Positions 20,466 to 32,056 of a stretch of 64,000 bases of DNA are shown here, piece after piece; position 1 is the first letter of the stretch, and each line of letters starts with the position of its first letter. The notes under the pieces are model-generated. The model worked only from the letters and a program-made list of their open reading frames with translations. It was not told the DNA's origin and did no database searches. The position numbers were made by a program, and so were the translations under genes. Location of the stretch: contig NC_053142.1 of NCBI RefSeq assembly GCF_016808335.1, positions 496,001 to 560,000 on the forward strand, in the 5' to 3' direction. The stretch is from Panicum virgatum (taxonomy: Eukaryota > Streptophyta > Magnoliopsida > Poales > Poaceae).

Positions 20466-22680
20466 TCAAGTACATAAGTATCTTGTCAAACTCACTACTT
20501 TCAGCAAAATCAGCAACAACTTTAGGGGTTGCCCTAGCCTTTATGTATATTTTTTGTGTAAGATCATTATCCACAGTCTACATCAAAGGGCACAAGACAT
20601 GATTAGTGAAAAAACTAGAAAAGTTCCATGTAATTTGGCAAAGTACAGTAAGATTCATGCAATCAATAATCCAGTTCACTGCACTCCAACTTGTCTTCTG
20701 CCAACCAATTTTCCAGAAGATTCTTTTTGTTCTGATTGACGACGAGTGGAGATAGCTCAAGGGACTCGAAGGCATTGAGCTTCCCAGAGTTAGCAGTGTG
20801 CCGAAGTACTGCAAGAGCAGGGGCATTTGCCCTGCTTGCCCAGGAACCCTCTACAATTTTAACAAAAATAACAAAAATTCAGTCAAACGAAGGAACCTAG
20901 ACTCCAAGGTGATTAACTATATGCGTTTAAATTAATCCTGATAGCAGGAGGCATATGAGAAATTAACTATAGTACTTTTCTACAGTGTCTAAAAAGTCTG
21001 AGGAATGACCGGTAAGCACTAAAGGTTTCTCTTCCGCAATACACAGAAAACTTAACAACTTTAGTCAAAAAAATCCCATGAATTTATCAAGATCCTAGCA
21101 CAGTAGTTATTTCACCAAATTAACTATGACTTATGAAAATGTCCAAAGGTGACACCTGTTGAAAGGAGGTGCACAAACCTCAATAGCTTCATCGTACACA
21201 AAAGAACCAGAAACTCACCTGAAATTTCGCTACGGTCTCAGGCGTCCTCAGCAGGCCCTAGGGAGATTCCGCAGCCAGCTCTGCTACTTCCTTGTATTTT
21301 GTCTGTGCAAACAATTCCTGAAATCTTTGGACAACCTGCAATACAATTAAGAATTTCATGAAAACCATACAACCTTGACAATATAGGTAACTTCAACTAC
21401 ACAGTCTACAACTTCTATAAACATTGCAAAACATCAATACTTGCATGAATGCAAGGATAATGGCTCAATAAGTCTGAGAACTGAGAAATGGAATATGTAT
21501 GAAAAGTAGTTTCTTTGACAAGCGCATGAATGTCTACATGTTATTTTGAAGCTATTTTTTCCCAGATGCACCTTTCATTTACAAAGGCAAATTTGGATTT
21601 TAAAAGGTCAACCTTCATAAAATATGAACTAGTTAAATGATATGCATGCTTAGTATATCAAAGTTGTATGAATGCATTCATATTTCATTCAGATATCTTC
21701 TAATACACCATTAGTTTTGTAGCGATTGATGATACATTGTAAGAGATTGGTAGTCAAGTACATCGCAAAAGACTTTCAAATCCTAATACACATAGTAGAA
21801 ACGAATGAAGCAGTACAGAAGTCAGTTATGTGTGCAATTTAAATCTCTGGACACATCAGTGAAGCTTTGGCAAAAAGAATTCTGTACATGCATATAGCTC
21901 TTCGAAATCACTGAAGTACAAGCAACATAAGCACCTGTGGGGCAATGACAGTGATAGAAAATCCCCTAAAACAACAAGCTATAGGTGGAAACCAGCTGGT
22001 GCCATATGATCAAGTATGTGGTCTTCCCAACATAAACACATTTGGGACTGAAAGATATGAAATGAATTGATGAAGCAAACATTTTGACAAGATATGCCAT
22101 TCAAATAGATTACATCTAGTTGCTCCTTTTTGCATTGCTGTACATAACTCTATTTCTTTTCTTTTTCTTTTTTCTCTGTTTCTTTTCTTTTTCTTTTCTT
22201 TTAATGATGTACATAGCTCTGTTTCCATTTTTCCATATTAGTTTGCTAATCAATAGGGACTTGCCCCTCCTGGTTTCTCAAGAAATTTTGGGTTGTACAG
22301 TTTGCTAATCCATATTAGTTTCCTCTTGAGCAAATGAGCATCAAAACAGCCAAGAAAGCATGGCCAACAAAATAGCATCCACATAAGTCATCTCAGTAAT
22401 GGAGCTTACCAAATTCTCAGCACCAGGAAGATTAGCCCTCTTGGCAAGATTTACCACGAGCTCAAGGTTGTTTAACTGTATACCAAAATTGTGTTAAAAC
22501 TTCAAAGAAGTATCTGATACATAGATAAGAAAGGGGAGTCCAGAAGTACAGAAGATCATACTTGACCGCTGACAAAAGGCACAACATTTGCATCATTAAC
22601 TGTGGCATGCAAAACCTGCCCTCTTTCTTTTGATGGCATAAAATCCACCAGTTGAGGAAGATTCTGCTGTCAAGAATATA
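20466..22680 (-). pseudogene. CHC: Clathrin heavy chain gene fragment
   Basis: Five or more minus-strand exon pieces match the plant clathrin heavy chain linker/leg region in order. About 22560-22680 encodes [20 protein letters not shown]. About 22415-22482 encodes [20 protein letters not shown]. About 21219-21337 encodes [20 protein letters not shown] and ends at ETVAKFQ. About 20660-20850 encodes [10 protein letters not shown], then WKIGWQK out of frame for [11 protein letters not shown]. About 20470-20578 encodes [20 protein letters not shown] and EFDKILMY. Clathrin heavy chain builds the coat of endocytic and Golgi vesicles; the full protein is about 1,700 residues and only about 170 are here. 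Introns are retained, so this is a genomic duplication, not a retrocopy. A TAG after ESP (about 21260), a frameshift near 20790 and loss of both ends make it non-functional. Confidence 0.9.
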
Positions 22681-22941
22681 GGGTCTGGACTGATTCTATT
22701 TCGGTAAACTGCTGCAGCAGTTTCCAAGTCATATACAAACAAAAGCCCAAGCTTCGTAATTAACTAGCAAGAAATTTACACAAAGGTACTAATCGTACAA
22801 ACATAGTAGATTAGTAGGTTTCAATAAATTACACAACATTGTTGTTCAAAGTACACAAACATAATAGTCCATCATAGTCCATTAGCACACACACCACAAA
22901 ACATCCTCACAACCAACTAGAGTTCAATAATCCATCAGGAC
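22681..22941. other. Spacer between clathrin fragment and SINA-like gene
   Basis: AT-rich. It is probably 3' untranslated sequence of the SINA-like gene. No other feature seen. Confidence 0.4.
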
Positions 22942-23772
22942 TCAGGCTCTATCCTCTATCAACACCCACAAGTAGAAGCTTTGTTGTGTAATATTGATAT
23001 TGGCGACACTTGGGATCACACATAGGTGAATAACGTCCATAATCCTAGCTGGATGTGGACTTAAGTAGTGCCCAAGTTCCTCCCGTGGTCGCCCATCCAG
23101 ACCAGCCTGATATAAGTACACCTTGAGCAAGAAACTTGGAAGATCAGGTTTAGCCTCAGCATCACCGAGCCAAATGAAGTATAGGCCTGTTTCTGTAATG
23201 AAGAAAACAAAGTATTCCTCTTGACCCTCTAAAACAATGCCCGTTACACAACGGATCAAGGAAATATCTTGTTTGTAACTTCATAAGGTATATTCTCATT
23301 AAAAAACCCATGATGGTCTATCAGATGAGAGACCAGCGTATTCCAGAAAAATGGCTTCTGTCTACAAATAGCCATCGGACACATGAGTTCCCTGAGATTG
23401 CAAGACCGGGTATGTTTCATGTAGTTAGCTGGAGTTAAGTTTGCACCACAGCGATAAGGGCAATCAATCACACCGGCCATGATTCTGCTGTCCAGGCCAA
23501 CTACTCGGAAGCAGGGATGAGATGTGATAATGGAGTGCGCTCTTGAGCATGAATAGCACAGTAGCTGGCCACATGCTTCATCCAAAGACCCTGCGGTCAA
23601 TGTGCACTAACGAAACAACAAAACGAAAGGAAAATAAAAATAATGCTCCGATAATAAAGTTGCAACCATCGACATCAGAAGAATGATTGAAACCTGGTAA
23701 GCTCCGTCAAGAAGACGGGGCTGTCGGCAACTACTGCAAGAAAGGTTCTGGCGCATAAACATCTTCCGGATC
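22942..23772 (-). pseudogene. SINA-like zinc-finger (E3 ligase type) protein
   Basis: Exon 1 ends at about 23700 with MFMRQNLSCSSCRQPRLLDG; after an intron (about 23600-23700) exon 2 continues with CGQLLCYSC. Together these give a shortened RING-like C-x2-C ... C-x4-C-x2-C. The SINA-type zinc region follows (DCPYRCGANLTPANYMKHTR, LMCPMAICRQ, SHLIDHHGF). A stop after NKIFP at about 23258 is followed, in another frame, by EYFVFFITETGLYFIWLGDA and a C-terminal end at 22942. SINA proteins are RING ubiquitin ligases with a C-terminal substrate-binding domain. The usual Gly-His in the RING is Gly-Gln. The upstream frame stays open to 24512 through the 65-bp repeats, so the true start is unclear. 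Either a 1-base frameshift or an unrecognised intron separates the two halves. Confidence 0.55.
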
Positions 23773-24002
23773 CGCGCAGCAACCAGAGAACGTAGGTCTG
23801 CAAGAAAAAAAACCGACCAAAAGGATGAATCGATAGGAGAAGCATCAAGGTCAGAGGAAGGGAGAAGAACAGGAGAAGCTTGCTGACGTGGAGGATGAGA
23901 AAGCTCGCCGGTACGGTCGCGGAGGACGAGGAGATGAAGTTGCTGCAGGATCCGTCGCGGAGGAGATGCGCCGGAGGATGCGGCTGTCCCCGAGGAGCTG
24001 GT

Positions 24003-24262
24003 GCTCGCGCTGGGCTTGGGGAGGAGGATGCGCCGAGCGAGGGCGAGCGGATGAGAGAGCGGCGGCGGCTCGCGCTGGGCTTGGGGAGGAGGATGCGCCG
24101 AGCGAGGGCGATCGGAGAAGAGAGCGGCGGCGGCTCGCGCTGGGCTTGGGGAGGAGGATGCGCCGAGCGAGGGCGAGCGGAGGAGAGAGCGGCGGCGGCT
24201 CGCGCTAGGCTTGGGGAGGAGGATGCGCCGAGCGAGGGCGAGCGGAGGAGAGAGCGGCGGCG
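24003..24262. repeat. 65-bp GC-rich minisatellite, four units
   Basis: Units start at 24003, 24068, 24133 and 24198 with GCTCGCGCTGGGCTTGGGGA (fourth unit GCTCGCGCTAGG). They are almost identical apart from a few bases around the GAGCGGA(T/G)GAG block. The array lies in the upstream part of the SINA-like gene's open frame. Since 65 is not a multiple of 3, each successive unit is read in a different frame. Confidence 0.95.
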
Positions 24263-24984
24263 GATGGATGCGGACTGCCGAGAAGTCGGGGAGAGAGGCG
24301 ACAACGGCTCTGTAAAATTTACGGATGAGCAGCCGGCCAGCTATCAACAGAAGGGTATGCAAGGGCCCACGTTCTCTTTTTTTTTTAAAAAAACCCAAAA
24401 ACAACAGCTGAGCTCCACGGATGGCTAAAAAAATCTTCTTCAACGGCCCGTCCTCAACCAACCTAAAATCAAGAGTTTCAATGATTCCTACTGTTTCACG
24501 TGCCCCTTTCACATCAATGGAGTGTTGGGTATGCTTTTATCACAATGGAGTAATTAATTCAAAGAACAGGCAGATTTTGCCCTCTAAATCAATTCCATCT
24601 TCCATATCAAAATCTTCTCCAACAATGCTTCCTGTACCATATCTTTTCGTACCTGTCGACGGGTGCGACATGGTGGTACGCAAGTACCCAAGAAAGTAAG
24701 AGTAGAATACTGAAGAGCGTAGGGACCGGTGCTCGCTAACAAGCAGAATGGTAGCGACTCAAGCACAAAGCACACGGAGGTTTAGAGAGGTTTAGACCAC
24801 CAGAGTGTAGCACTAGGGCTGAAAACGGTAGGAAACAATCGGACTAGAATTCGTTCAGATGGAAAGGGTGTTTAATTTGTAAACACAAATCTATCTACAA
24901 TTCTAAGCTGTAGCCTTAGCCGCTGCTACGCAGTGCCTATCATTGTTATGAGAAATATAATTTCCTCCTCTCCACCCAACAACA
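24263..24984. other. Upstream region of the SINA-like gene and degenerate repeat
   Basis: It includes an oligo-T/A tract (24370-24400). The stretch around 24650-24800 resembles a decayed LTR (CACACGGAGGTTTAGAGAGG), but no ends are visible. I see no gene. Confidence 0.35.
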
Positions 24985-25676
24985 GAGTTTCTCCACGTCA
25001 AGCCTGGAAAAGGTGCTGCTTTTGCAGGACAAAAATGCGCAATTATGTCACTGGCAATACAGTTGAGAAAACCTTTCGAGCTGGAAGTACGGTAATCTGG
25101 CCTCTATAACTCACATCTTCCTAATCTTGCCACAGTTTAGCAGTTCTTCTGTTTTCCCCTCAGTTCTCTGTGTTGGTAGTACATCTTTTGTTTTTCCTTG
25201 GAGAAAAAAAAACTTCTGCTACATGCTTTAGCTTAGTTAACAGGACTCTTGCATTTTCTTATTTTCTGTAATTTCTGGAATTAAACATGCTGTATCTTTG
25301 TCCTACCGCAGATTTCTTTTGCTTCACCAATCCATGTTTTATGCTCATTGTTTCTTCCTCAAAGCTCTTCAGTCATGCAACAACTAGTAGTCACTTCTTC
25401 ATGAAAACTTACAGCTACAAGAACCATCCCTTTCAAAGGAAACCAAGCAATTTACATACAAGGATGGCTCCCAGTTCGTGTTCAAAGGAAACCAAGCAAT
25501 TTACATACAAGGATGGCATCCCAGTAACCAGAATCGTATTGTTACTGTATTTCGTAGGAGGAACAAAGCCTGCAACCCTAGAAACTGGAGCTGTTGTCAC
25601 GGTGCCCTCTTTTGTGAACGTAGGCGATGATATCCTAGTTGATTCAAGAACCGGACAGTATATGAACAGAGCATAG
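24985..25676 (+). pseudogene. EFP: Elongation factor P (organellar type) pseudogene
   Basis: A first exon piece (about 24985-25090) encodes EFLHVKPGKGAAF and, after losing one base, KMRNYVTGNTVEKTFRAGST, the EF-P KOW-like domain I. It ends at a donor (GTAATCTGG). After an intron a piece at about 25416-25540 encodes [11 protein letters not shown] twice because of a 49-bp tandem duplication. The last piece (about 25560-25676) encodes [20 protein letters not shown] and ends [11 protein letters not shown], the EF-P C-terminal OB domain. EF-P rescues ribosomes stalled at proline runs in plastids. The central OB domain exon (LNEEDVG to ELPITV region) is missing, and the frameshift plus duplication make it non-functional. 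N-terminal transit peptide not seen. Confidence 0.88.
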
Positions 25677-26190
25677 AGGATTAAAGAGGATTTTGGATTT
25701 GAAGAGAGTACTAGTTTTTTGTTCGGCCATTTGTCCCATTCACATGTACGAATGCTCTGCATCTTTTGTCCCTGGGAAATTTACATTTCCGGTGCATGTG
25801 GATCCTGCTGCGAAACATTAAACCTTTCAGCTCATAATCTCACATCTCAAACTCCTCTGATTGCAACTGATTAACTGTGACCCAAGAACATGAGTACAGA
25901 CTACAGACTACAGAGCACCTTTGCGGCTATGCCTACCAATGATTTTTGTTATATTTCATGATAAAAGATGCATCCTGACCAACAAGAAGTCAACAACTCC
26001 ACTTCCGTATCCACTAAAATTGTGTCGTCACTGAGGCAACAACCTTTAGATCGAGGATTTCAGTATCAGAAACTGAAATCCAATTGAGCGGCGTAGCGTA
26101 CAACTGAATAAGCAATTAGCACCAGCTCTATCAATCTCATATTTCAATTCACCTGTTCCAAGATCAATGCTAATAAATACACAACATCAG
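25677..26190. other. No gene seen
   Basis: AT-rich intergenic sequence between the EF-P remnant and the tail of the vacuolar sorting receptor. No repeat or ORF stands out. Confidence 0.4.
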
Positions 26191-26288
26191 TATGTGATCC
26201 AAGAACGCTTTAGAATTCAATTAACCAGTCGAAGCTAACTATGTGATCCCAGAACGCTTTGGAATTCAGTTAACCAGTCGAAGCTAAC
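26191..26288 (+). repeat. 49-bp tandem duplication
   Basis: Two copies starting TATGTGATCC(A/C)AGAACGC at 26191 and 26240 differ at only a few bases and both contain TTAACCAGTCGAAGCTAACT. Non-coding, 3' of the receptor gene. Confidence 0.9.
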
Positions 26289-26708
26289 TTTCTCAGTTAC
26301 TGATTCGGCTCAAACATATGTTTTACAGGGAAGCAAAGCGTCTTTCTATTAGACACAATCACACAGATAAGAGTCTAGTCCCATCCCCTTACAAATACAC
26401 GCAATTTCTCATTCACTGGATGCCAGGCGGAGTTTTCTGTTTGTTGGCACTCGTATCCCTCTACCACTGACCACAAACATGACTAAACACCAGTCATTCA
26501 CATCTACCATCTCCTTTATTGGTACTGAAACAGGAGATGGCAATTATTACTAAACAAAATAATAAAACACGTCTACAACCTAAGCTCAATTTACAGGAGG
26601 ATCTCGCTTTGCGTGTGAGACATAAAGATCGTTATGGTTATGCACATGTAGCTTGAGTGGATATAAGCTGGATCATTTCTCGGTTTCCTCTCATAGTCTT
26701 CATCCTCC

Positions 26709-29700
26709 TCACATCTCAATATGATGAGAATGACTATGAACATCTCCTTGGTTGTCCAGGGGCATGTATTGAGCCATGATGGCACGGATCTCTGAGTCCA
26801 TATTCCTTTGTTAGTTACAGGCAATGCAAAAATAGAATCAGATCCTAGAGTCAACAAAAGGTAATGAACATAGAAATATCAACAGATGAAATCCGCTCAT
26901 GTCTTACCCGGATCCTGTACTTGTACACTGCATATCCTGCAACTCTTGCCGCCACTACGCCAAAGAAGATAACCCACAAGAAGCCCCAGCCTATTTCTGT
27001 TGCTCCATTTTTACCTGAGTATAGCAATTGCGGAAACAGTATCACTTAGTGTCAAGTTCATGTCTAGATTCAGCATTTGGTGCTACTTTGAGCTTCCAAA
27101 CTATCAGTAATCGGAGTAAATATAAAAAATTATGATTCATGTGCCTCAAATAGGTGAATTAGCCAGCAACTTCTGCTAATTTATGGCCTTAAGTCTCACT
27201 AGTAAACTAATTCAACATAAATACGAGTTAGTAATAAAATGGAAGTGTAGATGTTTGGGGGCCTACTTATGCATGTATCATGCTCCTTCATGTAAAGCAA
27301 TCCTCCACTGCAGCCGCACTCATAGCTTCCCCATGTGTTCTTGCATTTGCATTCTTTGCACTGACATGCAGTCCTTTCCTTGCATTCATCAATGTCTGTC
27401 GCAAAATTTTTCACATCAGCATCAAATGAAAAGTGGGAACAGTTCAATAGCAAAACCAATTCTGAAGTGCATATTCAAATTTATCCATTACAGCAGAAGC
27501 TGACAAGGACATGCAAACATTTCTAAAAGGACCAAAGGAAATGAACCTTACCTTCACATTTGTGTTTACCATCACCCTTGAACCCATCTGGGCATTTACA
27601 GCCCTCATCCTGCAGAATGCAGACATCACAACTAAAATTTAAGAGTCTGCAAGCATTGTTTTTAATCAAAAACAGAACAGGACCCTACTGATAATATGGC
27701 AGTTTTAAGGACAGTAGAAAAGTCATTTGACACTTACAGTGCAGGCAGAGTATGTCCGCCCATCCCTGATGTCTTTCCAACACCCTCCATTGTTAATTTC
27801 ACATCGCCCAGAACCGGAAGCTACAATTACAAAAGCACATGTTGCAATTCAGAAAGTTCTAGTGCCAACTATTGATCTTCAGCAATCTTACTATGTTATT
27901 GTTAACAAATAAGAAAAAGAAAATGCCAAAAGATGAATCCTAATGCCTTGCCGCATACCTTCACAATGAGTATAGCCATCACCAACGAATTTTACTCCCT
28001 TCACAACTAGACACTCACAAACTCTTCCACGGAAAGTATTCTGCATATTCATCGAATAATTATTATATACATATATTAAACACTTAAAACAGAACAAACT
28101 GGAAATCCAAATTTTCAAGAGAAACCTAACACTACAGGAGGTACCTTGCATGCAGTGATGTTAGCAGCCTTATCTTGCCAACAACCACCATTGTTCTCGA
28201 GGCACTCATTTGTTTGTATATCTAAGGTTATAAAAAAATACATAAGAGCATACTACATGCAAGTTACACTTGGTGAAGTGCAAGCATCATAAATGCAGTA
28301 AAAATGGAAAAACTAGGGAAATCAATGCACCAACCTTCACTCAAGCAAACAGCTGGCTCAGTAGTTTCCCGAAAACTAGCACAAAGTGCTTTAAGAATTG
28401 CTCCTTTGTCAAGCTTCCCTGAGAAACATAGACATCAGGTAAGTTCATCTGGAAATCTCAACACAACAGGGGCAAAGCCAGCCGAGAACGCCGCCTGGGT
28501 CAGCTTCATTGCACGCCGGGGTCGGCTTCATTGTGGAACAATGTGAAACAGTGTTTTACCACTGATTTTGCAAAAAATCATCGGGGTCGGCGGACCCTAA
28601 CGCCTAGCTGCAGCTTTGCCCGTGCACACTTTTTATCATAATTTACAAGATAGAATAGCACATACCTCTATATTGTCTATTGTTGATTACAAGAGTTGGT
28701 AAGATGGTGACATCACCACGAGAGTTCTTGCCAATCTATACAACGTGGTGGATGGTGATGTATTCAGATTAACAATAGGATGAACAGAAAAGATCACGTG
28801 TTCACAGTGAAGTACTAACCTGTGCATCTTGTTCGGCTTTCAAAAGAGGGTTTTCTTCATCAACATCTGGATCACCAATACATTTATCTATTGCTTTATG
28901 ATCAAGGCCTGTGAATTATAAAGAGGTTCAGTACAAATACTGCAGCTTGCCACAGAACATAGCGAAACAGAAGCAAATACAAAACATACCAAGTGACTTG
29001 ATAACTCCATCAGCGCACTCCTTTGTGTACTTCTTTTCCTTCATTGGGCACCGAATCGTAAAATCAATAACATAGTCCCACCCTAACCAAGGCTTCTTGT
29101 GCTCCTTAGCAACCTTAAACACACAAACTTGGCGCAAATTCTGGACCACCACATCTTTCCCATCATATCCATTGTTAAAATCCTGTTCTGGATCAGGTGC
29201 ACAGTATCTACCATGATTGATGCACTGGGATTTGCACTGCTTGCTCAGAATGAAGGCCTCTGGGCAATACCAGGTTATATAATGAGGAGTGAACTGTGTG
29301 CAGCCTTTCTTCTCAAGTACCTGCGCTACCCCTTTGAAGCTCTTGACAAAATCAATCTGGCTGTCACATTTTGGGCCACATTCATCATTACTGTTGGTCC
29401 AAAACTCATACTCAACACGCTCATCAGGATGGGGCAGAGCCTCCCTCCAATCCAAATTCACATTGATCATATCACCATTATCAATTGCCTTCTTGAGCCT
29501 ATCCCCAAAGCTATTGGTTATTAGTGCTGAAGGGATAGTGATGTTCTCTAAATAATTTGCCCTCCCACTTTCTTAGGGGTGTCCATTGTAATTAGAGGTT
29601 CATCCTTGTCGTCAGCAACAAGGATTGCTGCTGCTCCTGCATTCTGTGCATTCCATGCCTTCTTTATGAAGTAGCAATCTGAGTGCAAGAAAATCCATAT

Positions 29701-30561
29701 TATGCAATCCATTATGCATTTAACTAAGCAGATATAGTGCAACATCTTAGAACAGACAAAAAAGAGTGTTATATAAACAACACATTGGTTGAAAGTAAAA
29801 TCAATGTAGCATCACGGAGAATTGACAGGACAGTGACATAAATACTGCATAATGCTGGAGTAGTGGACTGTGAATTAAGTTCCCTTGCTATGCATATCAA
29901 GTCATGGTTTGGCGGTAGTATACTTTTATACAACTGGGTCAATGAGTATTAAACTTAATCACATCATCATATGACAACATGATCTAATCTTCTAGTACCC
30001 ACCAAACCAGAGACCACACGACTAAAAAAAGAATTGCCCACCTGACGTCAATCTTTCAACATCAGTAGATCCACTCAAACTAGCTGCCATGTCTTGTAAA
30101 GCGTACTAGGTAACAGGGACTAACTAAGTAACTATCCAATCCAACGGAATGGGGCAGAAAGTAAAATCGTAAGTCCACACGCAGATGACATAACAAAGAC
30201 CAAGTGGTCCTACCACAGTGGCAAGGAGAAGAAGCAATCTTGTAATTTTGCTCACCTCCCCTGTCTACAAGCAGGAAAGTGGGGAACGCTCCCGGCTTGG
30301 CCTTGTAGGAGATGTCGAAATCGTCGAAGCTCTTGCAGGCCTTCTTGTTGGCCTTGGGGTAGGCGACGAAGCCGACCATGGTGCCGCCATACTGGGGGAC
30401 GCCGAAGTTGCCAATGGTGCACTCGTACGTGCCCTTGAGGTCATCCGGCGCCGTCACCTTGAGGCTGTTCTTCTCCACCAGAACCTCCCGTGGCAGCAGC
30501 CCAGCAGGAACGCTGCCCACACCAGCAACTGCAGCATCCCGCCGGCGGATCGGAACCCCAT
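26709..30561 (-). pseudogene. VSR: Vacuolar sorting receptor (BP-80/VSR family), nearly complete but frameshifted
   Basis: About 12 exons with GT-AG junctions cover the whole family architecture. A signal peptide ([20 protein letters not shown], start 30561) and protease-associated domain are in exon 1 (30256-30561) and exon 2 (28990-29678, [34 protein letters not shown]). The central cysteine-rich region ([20 protein letters not shown], 28822-28907; [20 protein letters not shown], 28667-28738) is followed by EGF-like repeats (28145-27269, including the calcium-binding [18 protein letters not shown]). A transmembrane helix (GWGFLWVIFFGVVAARVAGY, about 26905-27015) and a cytosolic tail with the tyrosine sorting motif YMPL end at 26709. 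VSRs carry soluble proteases and storage proteins from Golgi to vacuole. Two 1-base deletions, at 30480/30481 and about 29574, break exons 1 and 2; the last splice acceptor is also atypical. Elsewhere exons are clean, so recent decay or sequencing error are both possible. Confidence 0.93.
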
Positions 30562-31434
30562 GCTCCGATCCACGGCCGCACTTTGCAATTGGGATAAGAT
30601 CAATCTTTGCGGCTGTGCGGGCAAAAAAAGCATCGAAAATGGTGGCGTAGAGAGGAAAGATTGGGTTTTTGACGGCCGCGGGAAGGGCGTTGAAGCGAGT
30701 TCTACACTTCTCGGATGAAGGCAAGGGGTTGGAGTGGGAGAGATTTTTCGTATCAGGGTCTCAGGGGTGTTTTCCTATTGTGGGGAGGAGAAAGAGGGAG
30801 AGAGGCTCGAAGGAGACGGAAGGACGCGGTGTGTAGAAGCCAACCAGAAGAACACGTGACCACCAGACCCAAACCATCAAGTTAACATGTGTTTTTTTCC
30901 TCACATTTGCATCTTCAAAGAAAAGAGACAAAAACATAACATTAGATAATCAAAGCTCAAATGGCATGCGACTGGAAAATTCGAAATTATAACCTTGAAT
31001 GATACTCTGTAAGCATGAGATTAGAAACAACGAATTTGTAATTTTTTCCTTTTCACGAGACACAAGAAAGCAAATTGTGCTTTGAGTAAAACAATACTAT
31101 AGCCTTTGTCTCCGTACCTTTTAATTGCACATATGCTTATGCAAACTCTTAAGAAATAATTGGTGCCACGTGTTATACTTGGGCCGTATTAAAAGCAGTG
31201 AGGCCTAGTAGGCGCATTTCTTGGGCCCTTCCTTCAATCGAAATAAGCCAATTGACCTGTTTGATCCCAAGTTTACCAGGCCCAAATTATAGGTACAGAA
31301 CATGTTGGGTCGATGCCTCTTCTGTGTTGGGAAAACTTAAATTGACAGACGTCCTGATTCAATTTCATGCCAATTATCCCTTTTCATGTTTTGTCATGGG
31401 AAAAATAATTTGTTCTTTTTGTAGCTGATTCTTA
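30562..31434. other. Upstream region of the vacuolar sorting receptor
   Basis: The first 280 bases are GC-rich 5' leader. Beyond about 30900 the sequence is AT-rich with no gene seen. No TATA box could be assigned with confidence. Confidence 0.4.
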
Positions 31435-31630
31435 GGTCCGGTTTGGTATGGCTCCAGCTCGGCGGTTGCTGCAGGAGCTGCATCAAACGGGGTGCTCCAT
31501 CCGCAGCTCCGATAGCACCGTATTGGGAGAGCTGGAGCTCTTTTTAGAGGTACTCCACCAAAACCATAAAACGTGGCTCCAACTGCTCCGGCTCCGGCTC
31601 CGCTTGCTGGAGGAGCCTTCCCAAACACCC
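31435..31630. repeat. MITE with GGTCCGGTTTGG / CCAAACACCC ends
   Basis: The left end GGTCCGGTTTGGTATGGCTC is an imperfect inverted copy of the right end, which reads GGGTGTTTGGGAAGGCTCC on the minus strand. The roughly 195-base interior is rich in GGAGCTG / CAGCTCC inverted words and has no ORF of note. It is a foldback element of a type abundant in grasses. Target duplication not resolved. Confidence 0.65.
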
Positions 31631-32056
31631 TATGCTACTTTTCTTTATTTCTTCGGAGAGAGTGAGAGTGAAAATAAATATACAAAATTATCCTTTAATT
31701 ACATGCTAATTTCTCAGCACATGATGAGAAACCAAAAAGGGAATAGTTGATTCGTACTTTTACATGAATTTTATCTCGTGTTGGCACGTGCGTATGTCTT
31801 GAAAACTGATAATTTGTTTCTCTGTTGTGCAAGTGTTAGGTGTACTGCACAATGATCGTTTAATATAATACAGAACATGGTGGTAGGGCCTAGCAAGTAT
31901 ATTGTTCTTCGACCTGCATTACTAGCTACCTTGGCCAATATTTGCATTGTATCATAAAAATAACTGAACAATCAACTTTCCACTTCGTGGTGTATAAAAA
32001 AAAACTGCATGACTCAATTTCTCATATGTCATTCCGGAAATGGGTTTAGCTACTTT

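Noticed and set aside
24650..24930. Possible decayed LTR
   Set aside because: One phrase resembles LTR sequence but no ends, primer site or polypurine tract are visible.
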